Assembly: GCF_036373705.1 (NCBI RefSeq)
Contig: NW_027102659.1
Coordinates: 434,001-498,000, forward strand
DNA length: 64,000 nt
Direction of reading: 5' to 3'
DNA from: Amia ocellicauda
Lineage: Eukaryota > Chordata > Actinopteri > Amiiformes > Amiidae
Positions within the stretch are counted from its first letter, which is position 1; the number at the start of each line of letters is the position of its first letter. Shown here piece after piece: positions 30,970 through 40,582 of the stretch. A model generated the notes under the pieces. That model searched no databases, was not told the origin of the DNA, and saw only the letters and a list, made by a program, of their open reading frames with translations. Position numbers and translations under genes: made by a program.

Positions 30970-31713
30970 ATGGAATATGCTCAGAAAATGTTTTTGATCC
31001 CTCAGGAGCAGCTTGAGAAACTGAGAAAAAATGTTGTCGGGCCAGAGCCCATTAGACAAACGGCCGAAAACAACCTGGACTCTGAAATGAAAGCTATACA
31101 GGCCAGGGCCGATTTAAATCAGTATTCCAAAGCCCAGTTGTATACCAACACGTTACAGCGCTACCTCCGTCTGGTTAGACAGGGTGAAAAAGATCAAAAC
31201 ATTTTAACTTTAACCATGGCCTCTCAAGAAAATGGTTCTGGGGCTGATGCGGGGGGAACGGTTGATAAAGATGTTGCGGTGACCGAACCTGTAGAGAGTT
31301 CAGAGGGAGATGTTGTAACGGATGTTTTGAGAAACATGCCGGCCAGAAGCAAAAGACATGCACAATATATCCTGCACAAAATGGTTCAGAAACTGCGGGT
31401 AACGGCTTGGAATGAACAGGGTGAATTTGTTTTTAAAGGACTACTGATCAAAGGTTCACACATGTTCGATTTGTTGAAGAGTGTCACTAGCACTAATAAG
31501 GTACCTGATAGTCGCCGACCTGTAGGCTGGAATGCTTTCCTACAGGCGATGGCCTGTCTGAACATGCCCCAATCAACAGTTCCTAACCAGGAAACGCGAC
31601 AAAAAATCCGTCTGTGTAAAGAGGTGGAGCCTGATCTGACTCCGATATCTCATTACTCTGACCGTGCTGAGCGACCATCCTCAGGATCTATCCATTGTTG
31701 GGAAGCTTATTAA
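30970..31713 (+). CDS. Uncharacterised 247-aa Polinton protein
   Basis: Starts MEYAQKMFLIPQEQLEKLRK. Three parts are visible: an N-terminal Gln/Leu-rich helical region (to about residue 75); an acidic, Gly/Ser-rich linker (about 76-115); and a conserved block with NMPARSKRHAQYILHKM and a later GSHMFDLLKS helix. Present at this place in all copies. Last gene of the rightward arm, ending just before the convergent poly(A) region. No function assigned. Confidence 0.62.
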   Translation: MEYAQKMFLIPQEQLEKLRKNVVGPEPIRQTAENNLDSEMKAIQARADLNQYSKAQLYTNTLQRYLRLVRQGEKDQNILTLTMASQENGSGADAGGTVDKDVAVTEPVESSEGDVVTDVLRNMPARSKRHAQYILHKMVQKLRVTAWNEQGEFVFKGLLIKGSHMFDLLKSVTSTNKVPDSRRPVGWNAFLQAMACLNMPQSTVPNQETRQKIRLCKEVEPDLTPISHYSDRAERPSSGSIHCWEAY

Positions 31714-31892
31714 TCTCATGTTTTTATTTGTCTCCCCTGTAAATAATGACCCGACAAACAATTTTTTATTTTTATTTTTTATTTTTCAAATGTTGTACAT
31801 TTATTTATACCATAACCCCTGCTTTGTATAAGAATTGTGTTGAATAAAAACAAAACTAATGATTCAAAGGCTGTTTTCATTATTTTTTCACC
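31714..31892. terminator. Convergent poly(A) region, element C
   Basis: AT-rich stretch with AATAAA on the plus strand at 31843-31848 and TTTATT (minus-strand AATAAA) at 31723-31728 and again near 31800. The two arms end here, each with a signal lying on the far side of the other, so transcripts would overlap at their 3' ends. Confidence 0.6.
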
Positions 31893-32450
31893 TTAACACG
31901 CATGACATCTTTTAAAATCCTCACAAGAACACCCCATCTGTATACACGGCTGGCTAGGGTCGTAAGTCATTGTGTTATAAGGGGGGGTCCACAGTGTCCT
32001 GACAAACTCTGCCACTTTTTTATCATTTTGGCCTAAATCCTCACTGTACAAGGCCATAATATCGGGGTATGACCTTCCTTTAGATCTATGAAATAAGAAA
32101 AACACACAGTGTTGACCACAAGTGAAGGTCTGAAGACTTTGTACTTGACGACCGCTGTAAATGGTTTCTTGACAGTTGTTGAGCAGAAAGTTATTGATCT
32201 TCCGAGGGAAAGGTCTGAAATCCGGGGGGTTTGCATAGGAATCAAAAAATTCACCACGGTGGTCCTCCCTTAGATAAATAGCCAGCCAATGTTCTCCGGG
32301 CATATTTTTAGGGTGTGTGTTGATTATGTACATTGCAGGTAAATTCTTGATCTTAAATTTAGGCAGCTGATCGCAGGTGTAGACTCCTTGAAACAGTTTC
32401 CGTGAGCTGGCCAGGGCATTCATGATGTGGTTGAGCTCTCTGGTGTTCAT
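31893..32450 (-). CDS. Adenain-like (C5 family) virion maturation protease
   Basis: About 185 aa from MNTRELNHIMN. The catalytic set can be read directly: His54 in GEHWLAIY, Asp70 in EFFDSY, Gln104 and Cys111 in VQSLQTFTCG. His54 has the same number as in human adenovirus protease, and the Gln-to-Cys spacing of seven equals that of Gln115 and Cys122 there. The family cleaves capsid and core precursors during virion assembly. A Cys-rich tail (CSCEDFKRCHAC) closes the protein. The gene follows the capsid gene with almost no gap. Confidence 0.9.
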   Translation of the reverse strand: MNTRELNHIMNALASSRKLFQGVYTCDQLPKFKIKNLPAMYIINTHPKNMPGEHWLAIYLREDHRGEFFDSYANPPDFRPFPRKINNFLLNNCQETIYSGRQVQSLQTFTCGQHCVFFLFHRSKGRSYPDIMALYSEDLGQNDKKVAEFVRTLWTPPYNTMTYDPSQPCIQMGCSCEDFKRCHAC

Positions 32451-32451
32451 T

Positions 32452-33761
32452 TTAATAATAATCATACATAACATTTCTCCTCTGATTCACCTCAATAATG
32501 TTGTCAAACACTGCATACACGACCATATTTACAGTGCGTGGTAGAGGCTGCTTGAAACGCATCTCCAAACGCATATTGCCCGTCTTCATCAGTGAAAAAT
32601 GTTGTCCACACTCTTCGTCAGGGGTCAGGTTGAAACCGTACAGGGTGTAACCGCTGCAGTATTCCCGGCGATCGATCAGCCGGGAGTTTGATCCTTGAGA
32701 TGGCGACCCGTAGCCAGTACTAGACTGTCATATTCACGAACCACATTGCCGTTTTCAAAGTCAGGTTGAAAAGGTCTGGATGGAACCTGCACACCATCGA
32801 CGTACAACGCTATAAATTCCGCGTTATAATGTTTAAAGTTAAAGGGGTTCTTGTTGTAAACCCCGGTAAATGCATCATTATCCACGAGACCTATAATAAC
32901 CTGTTTTGGGAGCTGTCCTAGAAACAGATTTTCCTGGTTCATCACCCGTGTCCCTGCGGGGATACTGTGGACTTTCATATAGACTCTTTCGATCGGGTAC
33001 TTGGCGTTTGCCGTCATTAACGCCTGCGCGTGTCCTAGTTTAACCGCCGGGGAGACGGACACTTTTTTCACAAACAGCGAGGCCGATAATATGGTCAGTT
33101 TATATTTTTCAGTATCAGGGGTCATCAGACAAAAAGCACTTTTACTACGGATCATTTTAATTTTAATGTCTACCCCGTTGAGCATGAGTTTTTCTTGGAA
33201 AAATATGTCTGCATGGATATGCCCCATTAGCTCAAAGGTCCTCCCTTCTGTTGAAAAGGCCGTTCTTTTTTGCAAACCCTTATTGAGTCCCTCTGGATCC
33301 TTGTCGTCCATAGCTTCCGGGATGTCTTTGAAGAAAAGGCCGGGGTTGAACTGTTTGCCTAGGGTCTCCTCACTATAATTAAGTATACACTCCATCATGG
33401 CTCTATAGGGGTAAGTATTGCTGCTTTGACTAATGAGCCGATCTCCCAGGGTCACATCCACCTGTGAAAACATGGTGGCCACCGGGTAATTGATGACCCC
33501 AGCGTTGGTCGTCTTCTCGATTGCATCGCCATCCTCATCAGTCACTTTACAGTTCATTAAAATAAATGTGTTATTCAAATCAATATAATCCTCGCCATTG
33601 CCAGCTATAAAAAACTCCAGAGGGGCCGTGTCTGAAATTGCAGAAAGAGGGGGAATCTCTACATATATGATCTTATCTATACTCGTTTGAGTGTATGGAA
33701 CTGTAAACAGATCCAGTTCTGATTTGACGCATTCTTCCGATAGACTGTGGACAAAAGACAT
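32452..33761 (-). pseudogene. Major capsid protein, element C copy
   Basis: Counterpart of the open 435-aa gene at 13675-14982, beginning MSFVHSLSEECVKSELDLF and nearly identical over most of its length. Broken. Confidence 0.82.
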
Positions 33762-34252
33762 GTTTAAAAGATGTATCCTGAGGCTCTATTTTTCTTTCTT
33801 TGAGACTTTCTTTTTGCAGGTTTTTTCTTGTGCTGCTTCCTTCTCCGAGTGTTTCCACGATATGTTGGAGAATGAGAGATTCTTCGTTTTTTGTTAGCCA
33901 CGGATCTTTGTCGCCCCCTGGTGGACACATGCTGTTTCTTCTTTTACCCCCCTCCTCGCCATTACCATGAGACCCGAACCCTCCTGATGCTCATGGCTAG
34001 CTGCCCGGTTCATAACATTGGTGAACACGTCACTAACAATATTTTTAGCCGCTGATTTCAAGTGGGGTCTGGCTATAGCAAAGCCTCTCTTAAGCAGGGG
34101 TATGGCCATTCTAAAGAGACCACGAAAGAGTCCTCCTAGACCGGCGCCATACATTGTGGGGGCTCCTACAATACCGGGCAAGCCGTTCCATCTTGCATCT
34201 TGTAATAATCCACATAGGCGCTAGGATCTACATAACCATTCGAGGTAGCCAT
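33673..34252 (-). pseudogene. pVI/core-like basic virion protein, element C copy
   Basis: Counterpart of 14894-15475, with the GLGGLFRGLFRMAIPLLKRG amphipathic stretch kept. Broken. Confidence 0.55.
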
Positions 34253-34253
34253 T

Positions 34254-35100
34254 TTAATAATGTACAAACTGTTTCAGGGGTCGAAAATGTAGTTTGACAT
34301 TAACTTTACCGAAGCGGAAGGGTACGTTGATATTCTGATCCGATTTTACTTCGATCGTGATGTTGTCAAAGTGGGTCTTTGAGACTGGTACGTAGTGTGG
34401 TTTGTCATAAGTAATTGTGACCATGTCATTGCTTTTACCTTTATTAAGTACATTTCTCAAAAGGGGGACATAACTATCCCCGACCCTCTGGTGGGTTATG
34501 ATATCCGTATACACATAAAGAGTGTAAAAGCCGCCCCACCACTTCTGAGAACCTGCTCTCTGTGTCAGAATAGAACCCAAATATACGCCCCAGTTGGCCG
34601 CTGGTTTGAATGCTAATACCTGGTTTTGACACCTTGTACACTCTGTTTTTAATAGGGTTGTAATATAGCTTGATGTTGGGGGTGCCTTCTGAGAACTGTT
34701 TATGCATCTCATCTAATATTTTATCCACATTGTCATAATAACCTCCTTGTATCGTGAATGTCCATTGACTCTTTTTAACATCATCAAAAATGGCGAAGGT
34801 GGCATCCTTATCTTGTAAAACAGCCCAAGTGTAAGGATACTGTATTTCCGCCAACCCCACTTCCCACGACCCCCTTAGATCTATAGATTTTCCAAATTGT
34901 ACCGTGTAACTGGATATTTCATTTTTAGGATATATATCGAGAGAGGCATTACTGGGTAGAGTCACGTAGAAGCCTCCTGATTCCATCTTGAGAATCGAAA
35001 GTAATGCCCCCAACACACCCGCGGGCATGTTGTTATAAGGATTGAATATCGCAAACCTGTTGTTCCGGGACCCAACTATTGAACTTTTCAGGCCATCCAA
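34254..35100 (-). pseudogene. Penton-like minor capsid protein
   Basis: Starts MDGLKSSIVGSRNNRFAIFN. Segments SGGFYVTLPSNASL and RGSWEVGLAEIQYPYTW are hallmarks of the conserved Polinton/adintovirus gene taken to be the penton (single jelly-roll) protein that closes capsid vertices. The C-terminal third, ending FRPLKQFVHY, is also present. About 280 codons. It lies between pVI/core-like and integrase genes, and its start overlaps the integrase end by about 68 bases. Broken. The fold assignment follows from family knowledge and gene order. Confidence 0.75.
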
Positions 35101-36142
35101 GCCATTTCATCAACACATATTTTTTCCGGTTCTGGGTTTTTTCAGCTAATATCTTTTCAACTCTGTATACACTGTCTTTACCCACAATAATTTTTTGTAA
35201 CTCGGCTTCGTAAAACGTTCCTTCTATATCCTCCCTGTCATAGTCTTTTAACCGGTACACGGGGGGGTCTCTACCCAACTGTTCGGTAACTGTAAAATAT
35301 TCGTCAGAAAATGTTTGTTCATAACCTTTGGCAAAAGTACTCCTTAGCTTTGAAACGCGAACCACATCACCGATGTTGAACTAATAAGTAGTTTTTCCCT
35401 TCTTAATAAATGGTCGGTATAATTTTTTATAGACCTTAAAAGAATTGCTTTGATCAACATCTAAAGGCTTCATTTTAATACTGGTGTGATACCCTTGGTT
35501 GTAAGCATCGATAAAATCTTGAACTTTATCAAAATACTTGAACGTGTTGACCGCTGTAAAATATCTCCACATTTTGGTCTTTATGGTGCGGTTAAACCTC
35601 TCCACTACCGATGCCCTAAGCTCATTACCGGTGGTGAAATGATGTATTTTGTGTCTCTTCAGTAGATTCTGAAATTCTCTGTTGAGAAACTCTTTTCCTT
35701 TATCAGTCTGCAGTTTTTTAGGACATCGACCCTGGGACAATATATCCTCAAAGGCCCTTGTCACCGCCCGACCTGTTTTATTATGTAGAATGCGAGCCCA
35801 GGCATATTTTGATAACACATCGATACACATCAACATCAATTTGTGACCATTGTTATGTTTTGATAAATTTGACATATCGACTAGATCCATTTGCCATTGT
35901 GAATCTATGTCAGTTGCATATACGCGGTTTCTTTTAAAGTTAATCCTGAGAGGTTTATGTAAGGTATAGGCGTCTTGTTCCCGTAACCATTCTGAAACAA
36001 CCACATCATTAACCTTCACTCCGGCCTCAGCGAGTCCTCTTTGAAAACCCTTCTTACCCGCCAAACCCCCAATCTTGGCTGGGTTGTAGTATAGTTCCTG
36101 CATTTGGGGAGCTTGCCGAGTCATTCTGTCAAATAACCACAC
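35033..36142 (-). pseudogene. DDE integrase with C-terminal chromodomain
   Basis: Retrovirus-type integrase that joins element ends to host DNA. The core (about 35381-36142) shows the DDE residues in QMDLVDM, QTDKGKEF and ASVVERFNR, plus AYNQGYHTSI. The C-terminal part (about 35033-35365) is a chromodomain with VYRVEKIL, WLGWPEKFNSWVP and its aromatic cage residues, which could steer insertion to marked chromatin. The first in-frame ATG is near 36124; an AG just upstream of the open frame (GCGCATAG) could be a splice acceptor. Broken, about one break. Confidence 0.9.
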
Positions 36143-36296
36143 AGACCCACACTATGCGCAAAGTTTTTATACAAGGTTTTTTATTCAACTTCAGGAGAGC
36201 AGATACCACTTTTTAGACATTTGAGAAAAGTATAACATACACAACAATTTTTTCTACGGTCCAGACAAAAATAAATCAGATGATTGGTTACTTGAT

Positions 36297-36689
36297 CTAT
36301 ATCAACAAATATACCTGTTTCTTTATCTTGTAGGCACACACCTCAGTTACATATGTAAATAAAACAACAATATGACCTATTTTAAAAGTAAACAGAGGTG
36401 TATTAAACATGCTCAGTAAAAGGTCATACAGATGTTGATGAAATGGCCTAATATCATTCTTGGCCCCCTTGAGCCCTTCATCCCAGTGTTCGTACCCCCC
36501 GGTCTTTGTTACAGCAGCCATTCACTTTTCCAGGTTTGAAAGTTGATCCTCATCGATGGTTAAATCTGTAGAGAAAAGGCTCGCGTTGGCTACTTTTCTG
36601 TCAAGCACATGGTGTAATAGCGCTCTCAGGTTAGCTGCTGAGTGTTGATGACAGAACCAGTTGCAGAAGCAGTCCAGAACATTCCCCAT
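36297..36689 (-). pseudogene. BCL-2-like (BH1-like) small protein, element C copy
   Basis: Counterpart of 17506-17898. The BH1-like segment and the MGNVLDC start are both recognisable. Broken, in the same way as the copy in element A. Confidence 0.5.
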
Positions 36690-36701
36690 GTTCAAAGTCC
36701 C

Positions 36702-37550
36702 TTAGTTCAGGTCAGAGTCTGAATCAGTGGCGTAGATGTCGAATTCTTCGTCGCTGCCCCCAGCTTTAACTTCTTTACGGAAGAAATAAGCTTTTAGCTT
36801 GCCAGCGGTTTTTCTACTCGGCTCATCCAGGTCATTGAACAGCTGCCCAAGTTTCTCTATTATAAACGGCTCCTTTTTCAGCTCCAGCAAAATCTCATCT
36901 ATGATTTTCTGGACTTGTCCCACAGTGACATGTATGTGGGAGTAAGAGAGCGCCTTGATTAGTGCCGGTTTCAGCCACGGTTTGTTCAGTCTTCTGTAAA
37001 ACACGTTGAAATAGAACAGGAAATAGTAACGGTCTGGTTCAAACAAACAACTGTGTCTCAACTGACTGGGGTGATTCACTTCACACCCCCGACAGACTTC
37101 TTTCAGAGCTCGGTCGATGAGAGCACTCAGAATATACACCAGGGTGCTTTTAACCACTCTGCTTACTTGGTCACATACCCCGGGCAAAAATCCTGCGTCT
37201 TCATCACGCCCCCGGGACAGTCCGATGCTCATTGGGTCGCCTGGTGGTTTGTGGGGTGTTTCTCCATCCATTGGACTGACCCCCTCCTGAGACGCACAGA
37301 CGGTAGACAGTTCGGCAAAATCAAGGCCCTCCATGAGCTCCAGAGGCTGGGGATCCCCGAGACTCATTTGGACATCCATCGCACCGCATGTTGTTTCGTC
37401 CTGAGGGACCGGGGTCTGAGGTCTTGGAGAGTAACCACAGTCAAAGGGTTCCAGAGTGTATACAAAATCTGGGGAATAGAACCAGGGGTGATCCCGGGTT
37501 TGAAGAGGCCTGTAGAGCCTGTCGACGTCCGCAGCTTTCGGGTAAGACAT
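36702..37550 (-). CDS. Uncharacterised ~282-aa protein with Cys/His motif and acidic tail
   Basis: Start ATG gives MSYPKAADVDRLYRPL, downstream of a TATA-like and CRE-like pair. The first 110 aa are Pro-rich with short acidic patches, as in transcription-regulator proteins. Around residue 155 is a compact Cys/His cluster, CRGCEVNHPSQLRHSC (C-x2-C-x3-H-x5-H-x-C), suggesting a small zinc-binding fold, followed by an aromatic helical part (YYFLFYFNVFYRRL). The tail is acidic with possible CK2 sites (ATDSDSDLN). Open in all four copies in the window (A, B, C, D). No known family recognised. It is the second gene of the leftward arm and probably early and regulatory, which is a guess. Confidence 0.65.
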   Translation of the reverse strand: MSYPKAADVDRLYRPLQTRDHPWFYSPDFVYTLEPFDCGYSPRPQTPVPQDETTCGAMDVQMSLGDPQPLELMEGLDFAELSTVCASQEGVSPMDGETPHKPPGDPMSIGLSRGRDEDAGFLPGVCDQVSRVVKSTLVYILSALIDRALKEVCRGCEVNHPSQLRHSCLFEPDRYYFLFYFNVFYRRLNKPWLKPALIKALSYSHIHVTVGQVQKIIDEILLELKKEPFIIEKLGQLFNDLDEPSRKTAGKLKAYFFRKEVKAGGSDEEFDIYATDSDSDLN

Positions 37551-37586
37551 TCTCTTTAATTTTAAACCATGAATGAATTGTTGCAC

Positions 37587-37614
37587 CTTTTATCCTATCT
37601 CTTCACTACGTCAC
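37587..37614 (-). promoter_or_regulatory. Core promoter of the ~282-aa gene, element C
   Basis: Minus-strand GTGACGTA followed by GGATAAAAGG, about 40 bases before the ATG. The CRE-like core repeats the motif found three times in each terminal repeat. Confidence 0.5.
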
Positions 37615-37653
37615 GACACACCGCCCTCTTAGAAGAGAGTAGCCCCTGAGCCG

Positions 37654-38058
37654 TCAGACCCCCCTCCAAAACCCCACACGTCGTCTGTCGTAGTTCTGCA
37701 AGCTTTCCCATTCACACCTTTCAAAACCCTGAGTCGGAGACTCCATTTCGCATTCTCTTGGACCCTCTTGCAAGCCTTCTAGAGTCTTATCCACAAGCCC
37801 CAGATCTCTCCAGGCCATCACCTTCAACCAGTCCTCATAAGAGTATTCAATTACCATCTCAAAAGGTTCCAACGTACCCTCCTTCTCTCCCAAAGCAAGA
37901 AGCTCCACTCCAACATAGCTGGGATCCCTTTTAAAGCGGTAACCCCGTCGAGCCCCCCAGAACAACACCCAGGAGCGTTCAATCTTCAAATTGGTGAGTA
38001 CAGGAACCCTTGCCCGGGATTGTTTCTTGCGGGGTTTCATGTTGATGTCGCTGGACAT
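37654..38058 (-). CDS. Uncharacterised first gene of the right arm, 134-aa form
   Basis: ATG gives MSSDINMKPRKKQSRARV: a basic start that could be a nuclear signal, then KIERSWVLFWGARRG and the conserved EYSYEDWLKVMAWRDLGLVDKTL block. A TATA-like TATTTAAG on the minus strand (38125-38132) lies about 70 bases upstream. Elements B and D keep a longer C-terminal half ending in an acidic and Gly-rich tail, so this form is shorter than the ancestral one. No family recognised. Confidence 0.55.
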   Translation of the reverse strand: MSSDINMKPRKKQSRARVPVLTNLKIERSWVLFWGARRGYRFKRDPSYVGVELLALGEKEGTLEPFEMVIEYSYEDWLKVMAWRDLGLVDKTLEGLQEGPRECEMESPTQGFERCEWESLQNYDRRRVGFWRGV

Positions 38059-38176
38059 GTTGAAGAAGCGGGATGTTTCAGAAGCTGAGAATTAAAGAGG
38101 TATTGCCTAAAAGAAGCGCGGGTTCTTAAATAGAGAGGAGAGTTTCGGGGCGTTGCCTTCAGAGGGGTGGGGGTAT

Positions 38177-38361
38177 TTATGGGTGGCCTTGTTGTTCAGG
38201 GTTTTATGGGTGCACACTTTCTGACGGATATGACGTAGGAATAATTAAGGAAATAACTCTACCTAAAATCACGCCCCCCAATTATGACGTAGGAATATTA
38301 ATAAGCTTAGGGCATAAGTCATAACAAAATAGGCCGCGCCCAAAAAACCCTACTATCTACT
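38177..38361. repeat. Right terminal inverted repeat of element C (185 bp)
   Basis: Reverse complement of 22181-22365 with about four differences, ending CTATCTACT, with three CRE-like motifs in mirrored order. Confidence 0.93.
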
Positions 38362-38367
38362 CTTATG
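38362..38367. other. Right target-site duplication of element C (CTTATG)
   Basis: Identical to 22175-22180. What follows, TAGTTGAAGG, continues the tRNA-Val repeat unit that is broken off at 22180. Confidence 0.92.
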
Positions 38368-38656
38368 TAGTTGAAGGCGCAGTATAGCTCTCATAGTCTG
38401 GTGGAGACGGAAGACCACCAGCCGTTTGAACAAGCCATTCAGCATCACCTTGTTGGGTTAAGTGCAGGCACTGTCAGAGCGCAGGGCGTCCTGCCTTTGA
38501 AAGAGTTTCCGAAGTGTCCTGATGTGCCCTTTAGCAATGCAAAATAGGTCAGTGAAAATAGAAACCTTTATCTCACAGGCTGGCCCACGGGAAACGCCTG
38601 TGCGCGTTTTATCAGCCTGCTTCGATGGGAGGCATTCGAAACGCCAGGACGGGTCG

Positions 38657-38729
38657 TTTTCCGTAGTGTAGTGGCTATCACGTTTGCCTCACACGCGAAA
38701 GGTCCCCGGTTCGAAACCGGGCGGAAACA
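38657..38729 (+). tRNA. tRNA-Val (CAC), slightly diverged
   Basis: Duplicate of 3276-3348, including T in place of the first G. The anticodon is CAC. Confidence 0.75.
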
Positions 38730-38954
38730 ACCCGCGGTGCACGCGTGCCAGTGCCATGTTACCCGTCGCCATCTCTCTGCTCCAAGGCCGGCCGTCGTTT
38801 TCTCTTCCTCGGAGTGGCAAGAAATCCTGACCTTGAGAACAAACGATCGCAGAAGGGTAGCTTTGCGAGGCGCTGGAACTCACACTTTTAAAATCGATAC
38901 ATGTTGTAGCTGTTACAATACGACCGTAGCAGGATCAGCGACATTGCTGTTACT

Positions 38955-38960
38955 CTTATG
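38955..38960. other. Unoccupied Polinton target site (CTTATG)
   Basis: Duplicate of the empty site at 3573-3578, about 590 bases downstream of the occupied one. Confidence 0.85.
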
Positions 38961-39191
38961 TAGTCGAAGGCGCAGTATAGCTCTGATAGTCTGGTGGTGA
39001 CGGAGGACCTCCAGCCGTTTGAACAAGCCATTCAGCATCACCTTGTTGGGCTAAGTGCAGGCACTGTCAGAGCGCAGGGCGACCTGCCTTTGATAGAGTT
39101 TCCTAAGTGTCCCGAAATCGGTGCACTCAGAGCGTCCGTCCGTCGACAGGTTGAAATTGTAAACGCTGGTGTAGCCACTTTTAATTGAAAT

Positions 39192-39266
39192 ATGATGATG
39201 ATGATGATGATGTTGTTGTTCTTGTTCTTGTTGTTGTTGTTGTTCTTGTTTTTCTTGTTGTCGTCG
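39192..39266. repeat. (GAT)n–(GTT/CTT)n microsatellite
   Basis: Counterpart of 3811-3888, one GAT shorter. Confidence 0.88.
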
Positions 39267-39639
39267 TGGTCGCCGTCATTATTATTGTTAAAGTAAAGCA
39301 GTAGTTAGATTTGTTGCTACCGTAAGGTGTAGAAGGCACAATAGCTTTGTGATTGTCTGATGGTGGCACAAGACGAGCAGCAGCTGTTTGAACAAGCCAT
39401 TGAACATCACCTTGTTGGGGTAAGTGTAAGTCTTGTCATAGCTCAGGGCGTTCTTCCTTTGAAAGAGTTTCCAAAGTGTCCTGATGTGCCCTTTAGCAAT
39501 GCCAAACAGGTCAGTGAAAATGGCATCCTTTCGCCGCACTTCAGACGCCATCTCACAGCCTAGCCGACCTGAAACACCTGAGCCCGTTTTACCAGCAGGC
39601 TTTAACGGTAACCATTTGAAGCAAGAGGCAGCGGTGTCG

Positions 39640-39712
39640 GTTTCCGTAGTGTAGCGGTTATCACGTTCGCCTAACGCGCGAAAGGTCCCCGGTTCGAAAC
39701 CGGGCGGAAACA
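39640..39712 (+). tRNA. tRNA-Val (AAC)
   Basis: Best AAC copy: full acceptor stem, anticodon loop CTAACGC, consensus T arm TTCGAAA. It is followed by the type B spacer. A TTTT run about 19 bases after the gene can serve as Pol III terminator. Confidence 0.9.
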
Positions 39713-39877
39713 GCCTACTGTGGGCTGGCCCTTTTCGTCATTCTTGCCCTCGTGGTTCCCCGGAGGCGGTGGGTGTCTTTTCTTCATTGGAGTGCCCGCA
39801 ATCGATGCACTCAGAGCGTCCGTCCGTCGACAGGTTGAAATTGTAAACGCTGGTGTAGCCACTTTTAATTAAAATCT

Positions 39878-39937
39878 GATGATGATGATGATGATGATGT
39901 TGTTGTTGTTGTTCTTGTTGTTGTTGTTCTTGTTGTC
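39878..39937. repeat. (GAT)n–(GTT/CTT)n microsatellite
   Basis: Trinucleotide tract at the end of the AAC-type unit. Confidence 0.88.
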
Positions 39938-40009
39938 ATCGTGGTCGCCGTCATTATTATTGTTAAAGTAAAGCAGTAGTTAGATTTGTTGCTACCGTAA
40001 GGTGTAGAA

Positions 40010-40582
40010 GACAACAGTTGGTATGGCGTGTGATATCAAAACATTCAGAATACTTTTAACCTATATAATTTATAAGCTTTGTAAAATAAACCCAAATATA
40101 TCTTTTGCGGGGATAAACGCTGTTCTGAGTAGTTTGTGACTTGTTTAATACCAAACATAGCATCGCTATAAAAAAAAAAAAAAAATCACTGTAAAAGCGC
40201 TAGTTATTTTTGATCTTTATAGTTATTTTCTAGGCTCAGGTTGTTTTTTAGTGCTTATAAAGGCCTGAAATATTCTTAGTGGTGGTTGACTATAGGTCTT
40301 GATGTTTAAAAATGTTTTTTTGAGAGACCAAAAGGTTCTAATAAAAGTTTAGAGTAGAGAGGAGAGAGATCGTCTCCATCTTGGTTTCTATTTGAAATTT
40401 GATGCAGTGTCATTTTATTGGTTGGTTTTGATATGTTAATTGGTAACAGGGCGGCACAAAGGCCAGACCAGAACAATGCCTTACAAGCAGATCCGGCATG
40501 TGGCCATCAGTATAAGTATGAAGGTCTGGTCTTCAGCTCGACAGACTCATACTGACCTTTCGATTTAAGACTAAAGATCAAC
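40010..40582. promoter_or_regulatory. Left-arm non-coding remnant and promoter, element D
   Basis: Right half of the left-arm non-coding region of C. It includes the A-run near 40170 and the TATA-like site ahead of the first exon; the 125-bp tandem repeat is not part of this copy. No gene seen. Confidence 0.5.

Larger units (their letters stand above)
22181..38361. mobile_element. Polinton element C, complete end to end (16.2 kb)
   Basis: Complete Polinton/Maverick of the adintovirus-like kind: 185-bp terminal inverted repeats, flanking CTTATG duplication, pPolB, packaging ATPase, adenain-like protease, major and minor capsid genes and chromodomain integrase. Six genes run right on the left arm and eight run left on the right arm. 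The layout looks whole, but it is broken, with roughly six to ten breaks spread over polymerase, capsid, penton, integrase and accessory genes. About four differences by eye between its two terminal repeats suggest a fairly young insertion. Confidence 0.93.
38368..40009. repeat. tRNA-Val repeat block 3
   Basis: Matches block 1 closely from the element boundary to about 39480, then switches to a type B unit with a tRNA-Val(AAC). It has two tRNA copies, one empty target site and two trinucleotide tracts. It ends abruptly at element D with no terminal repeat. No coding gene seen. Confidence 0.8.
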
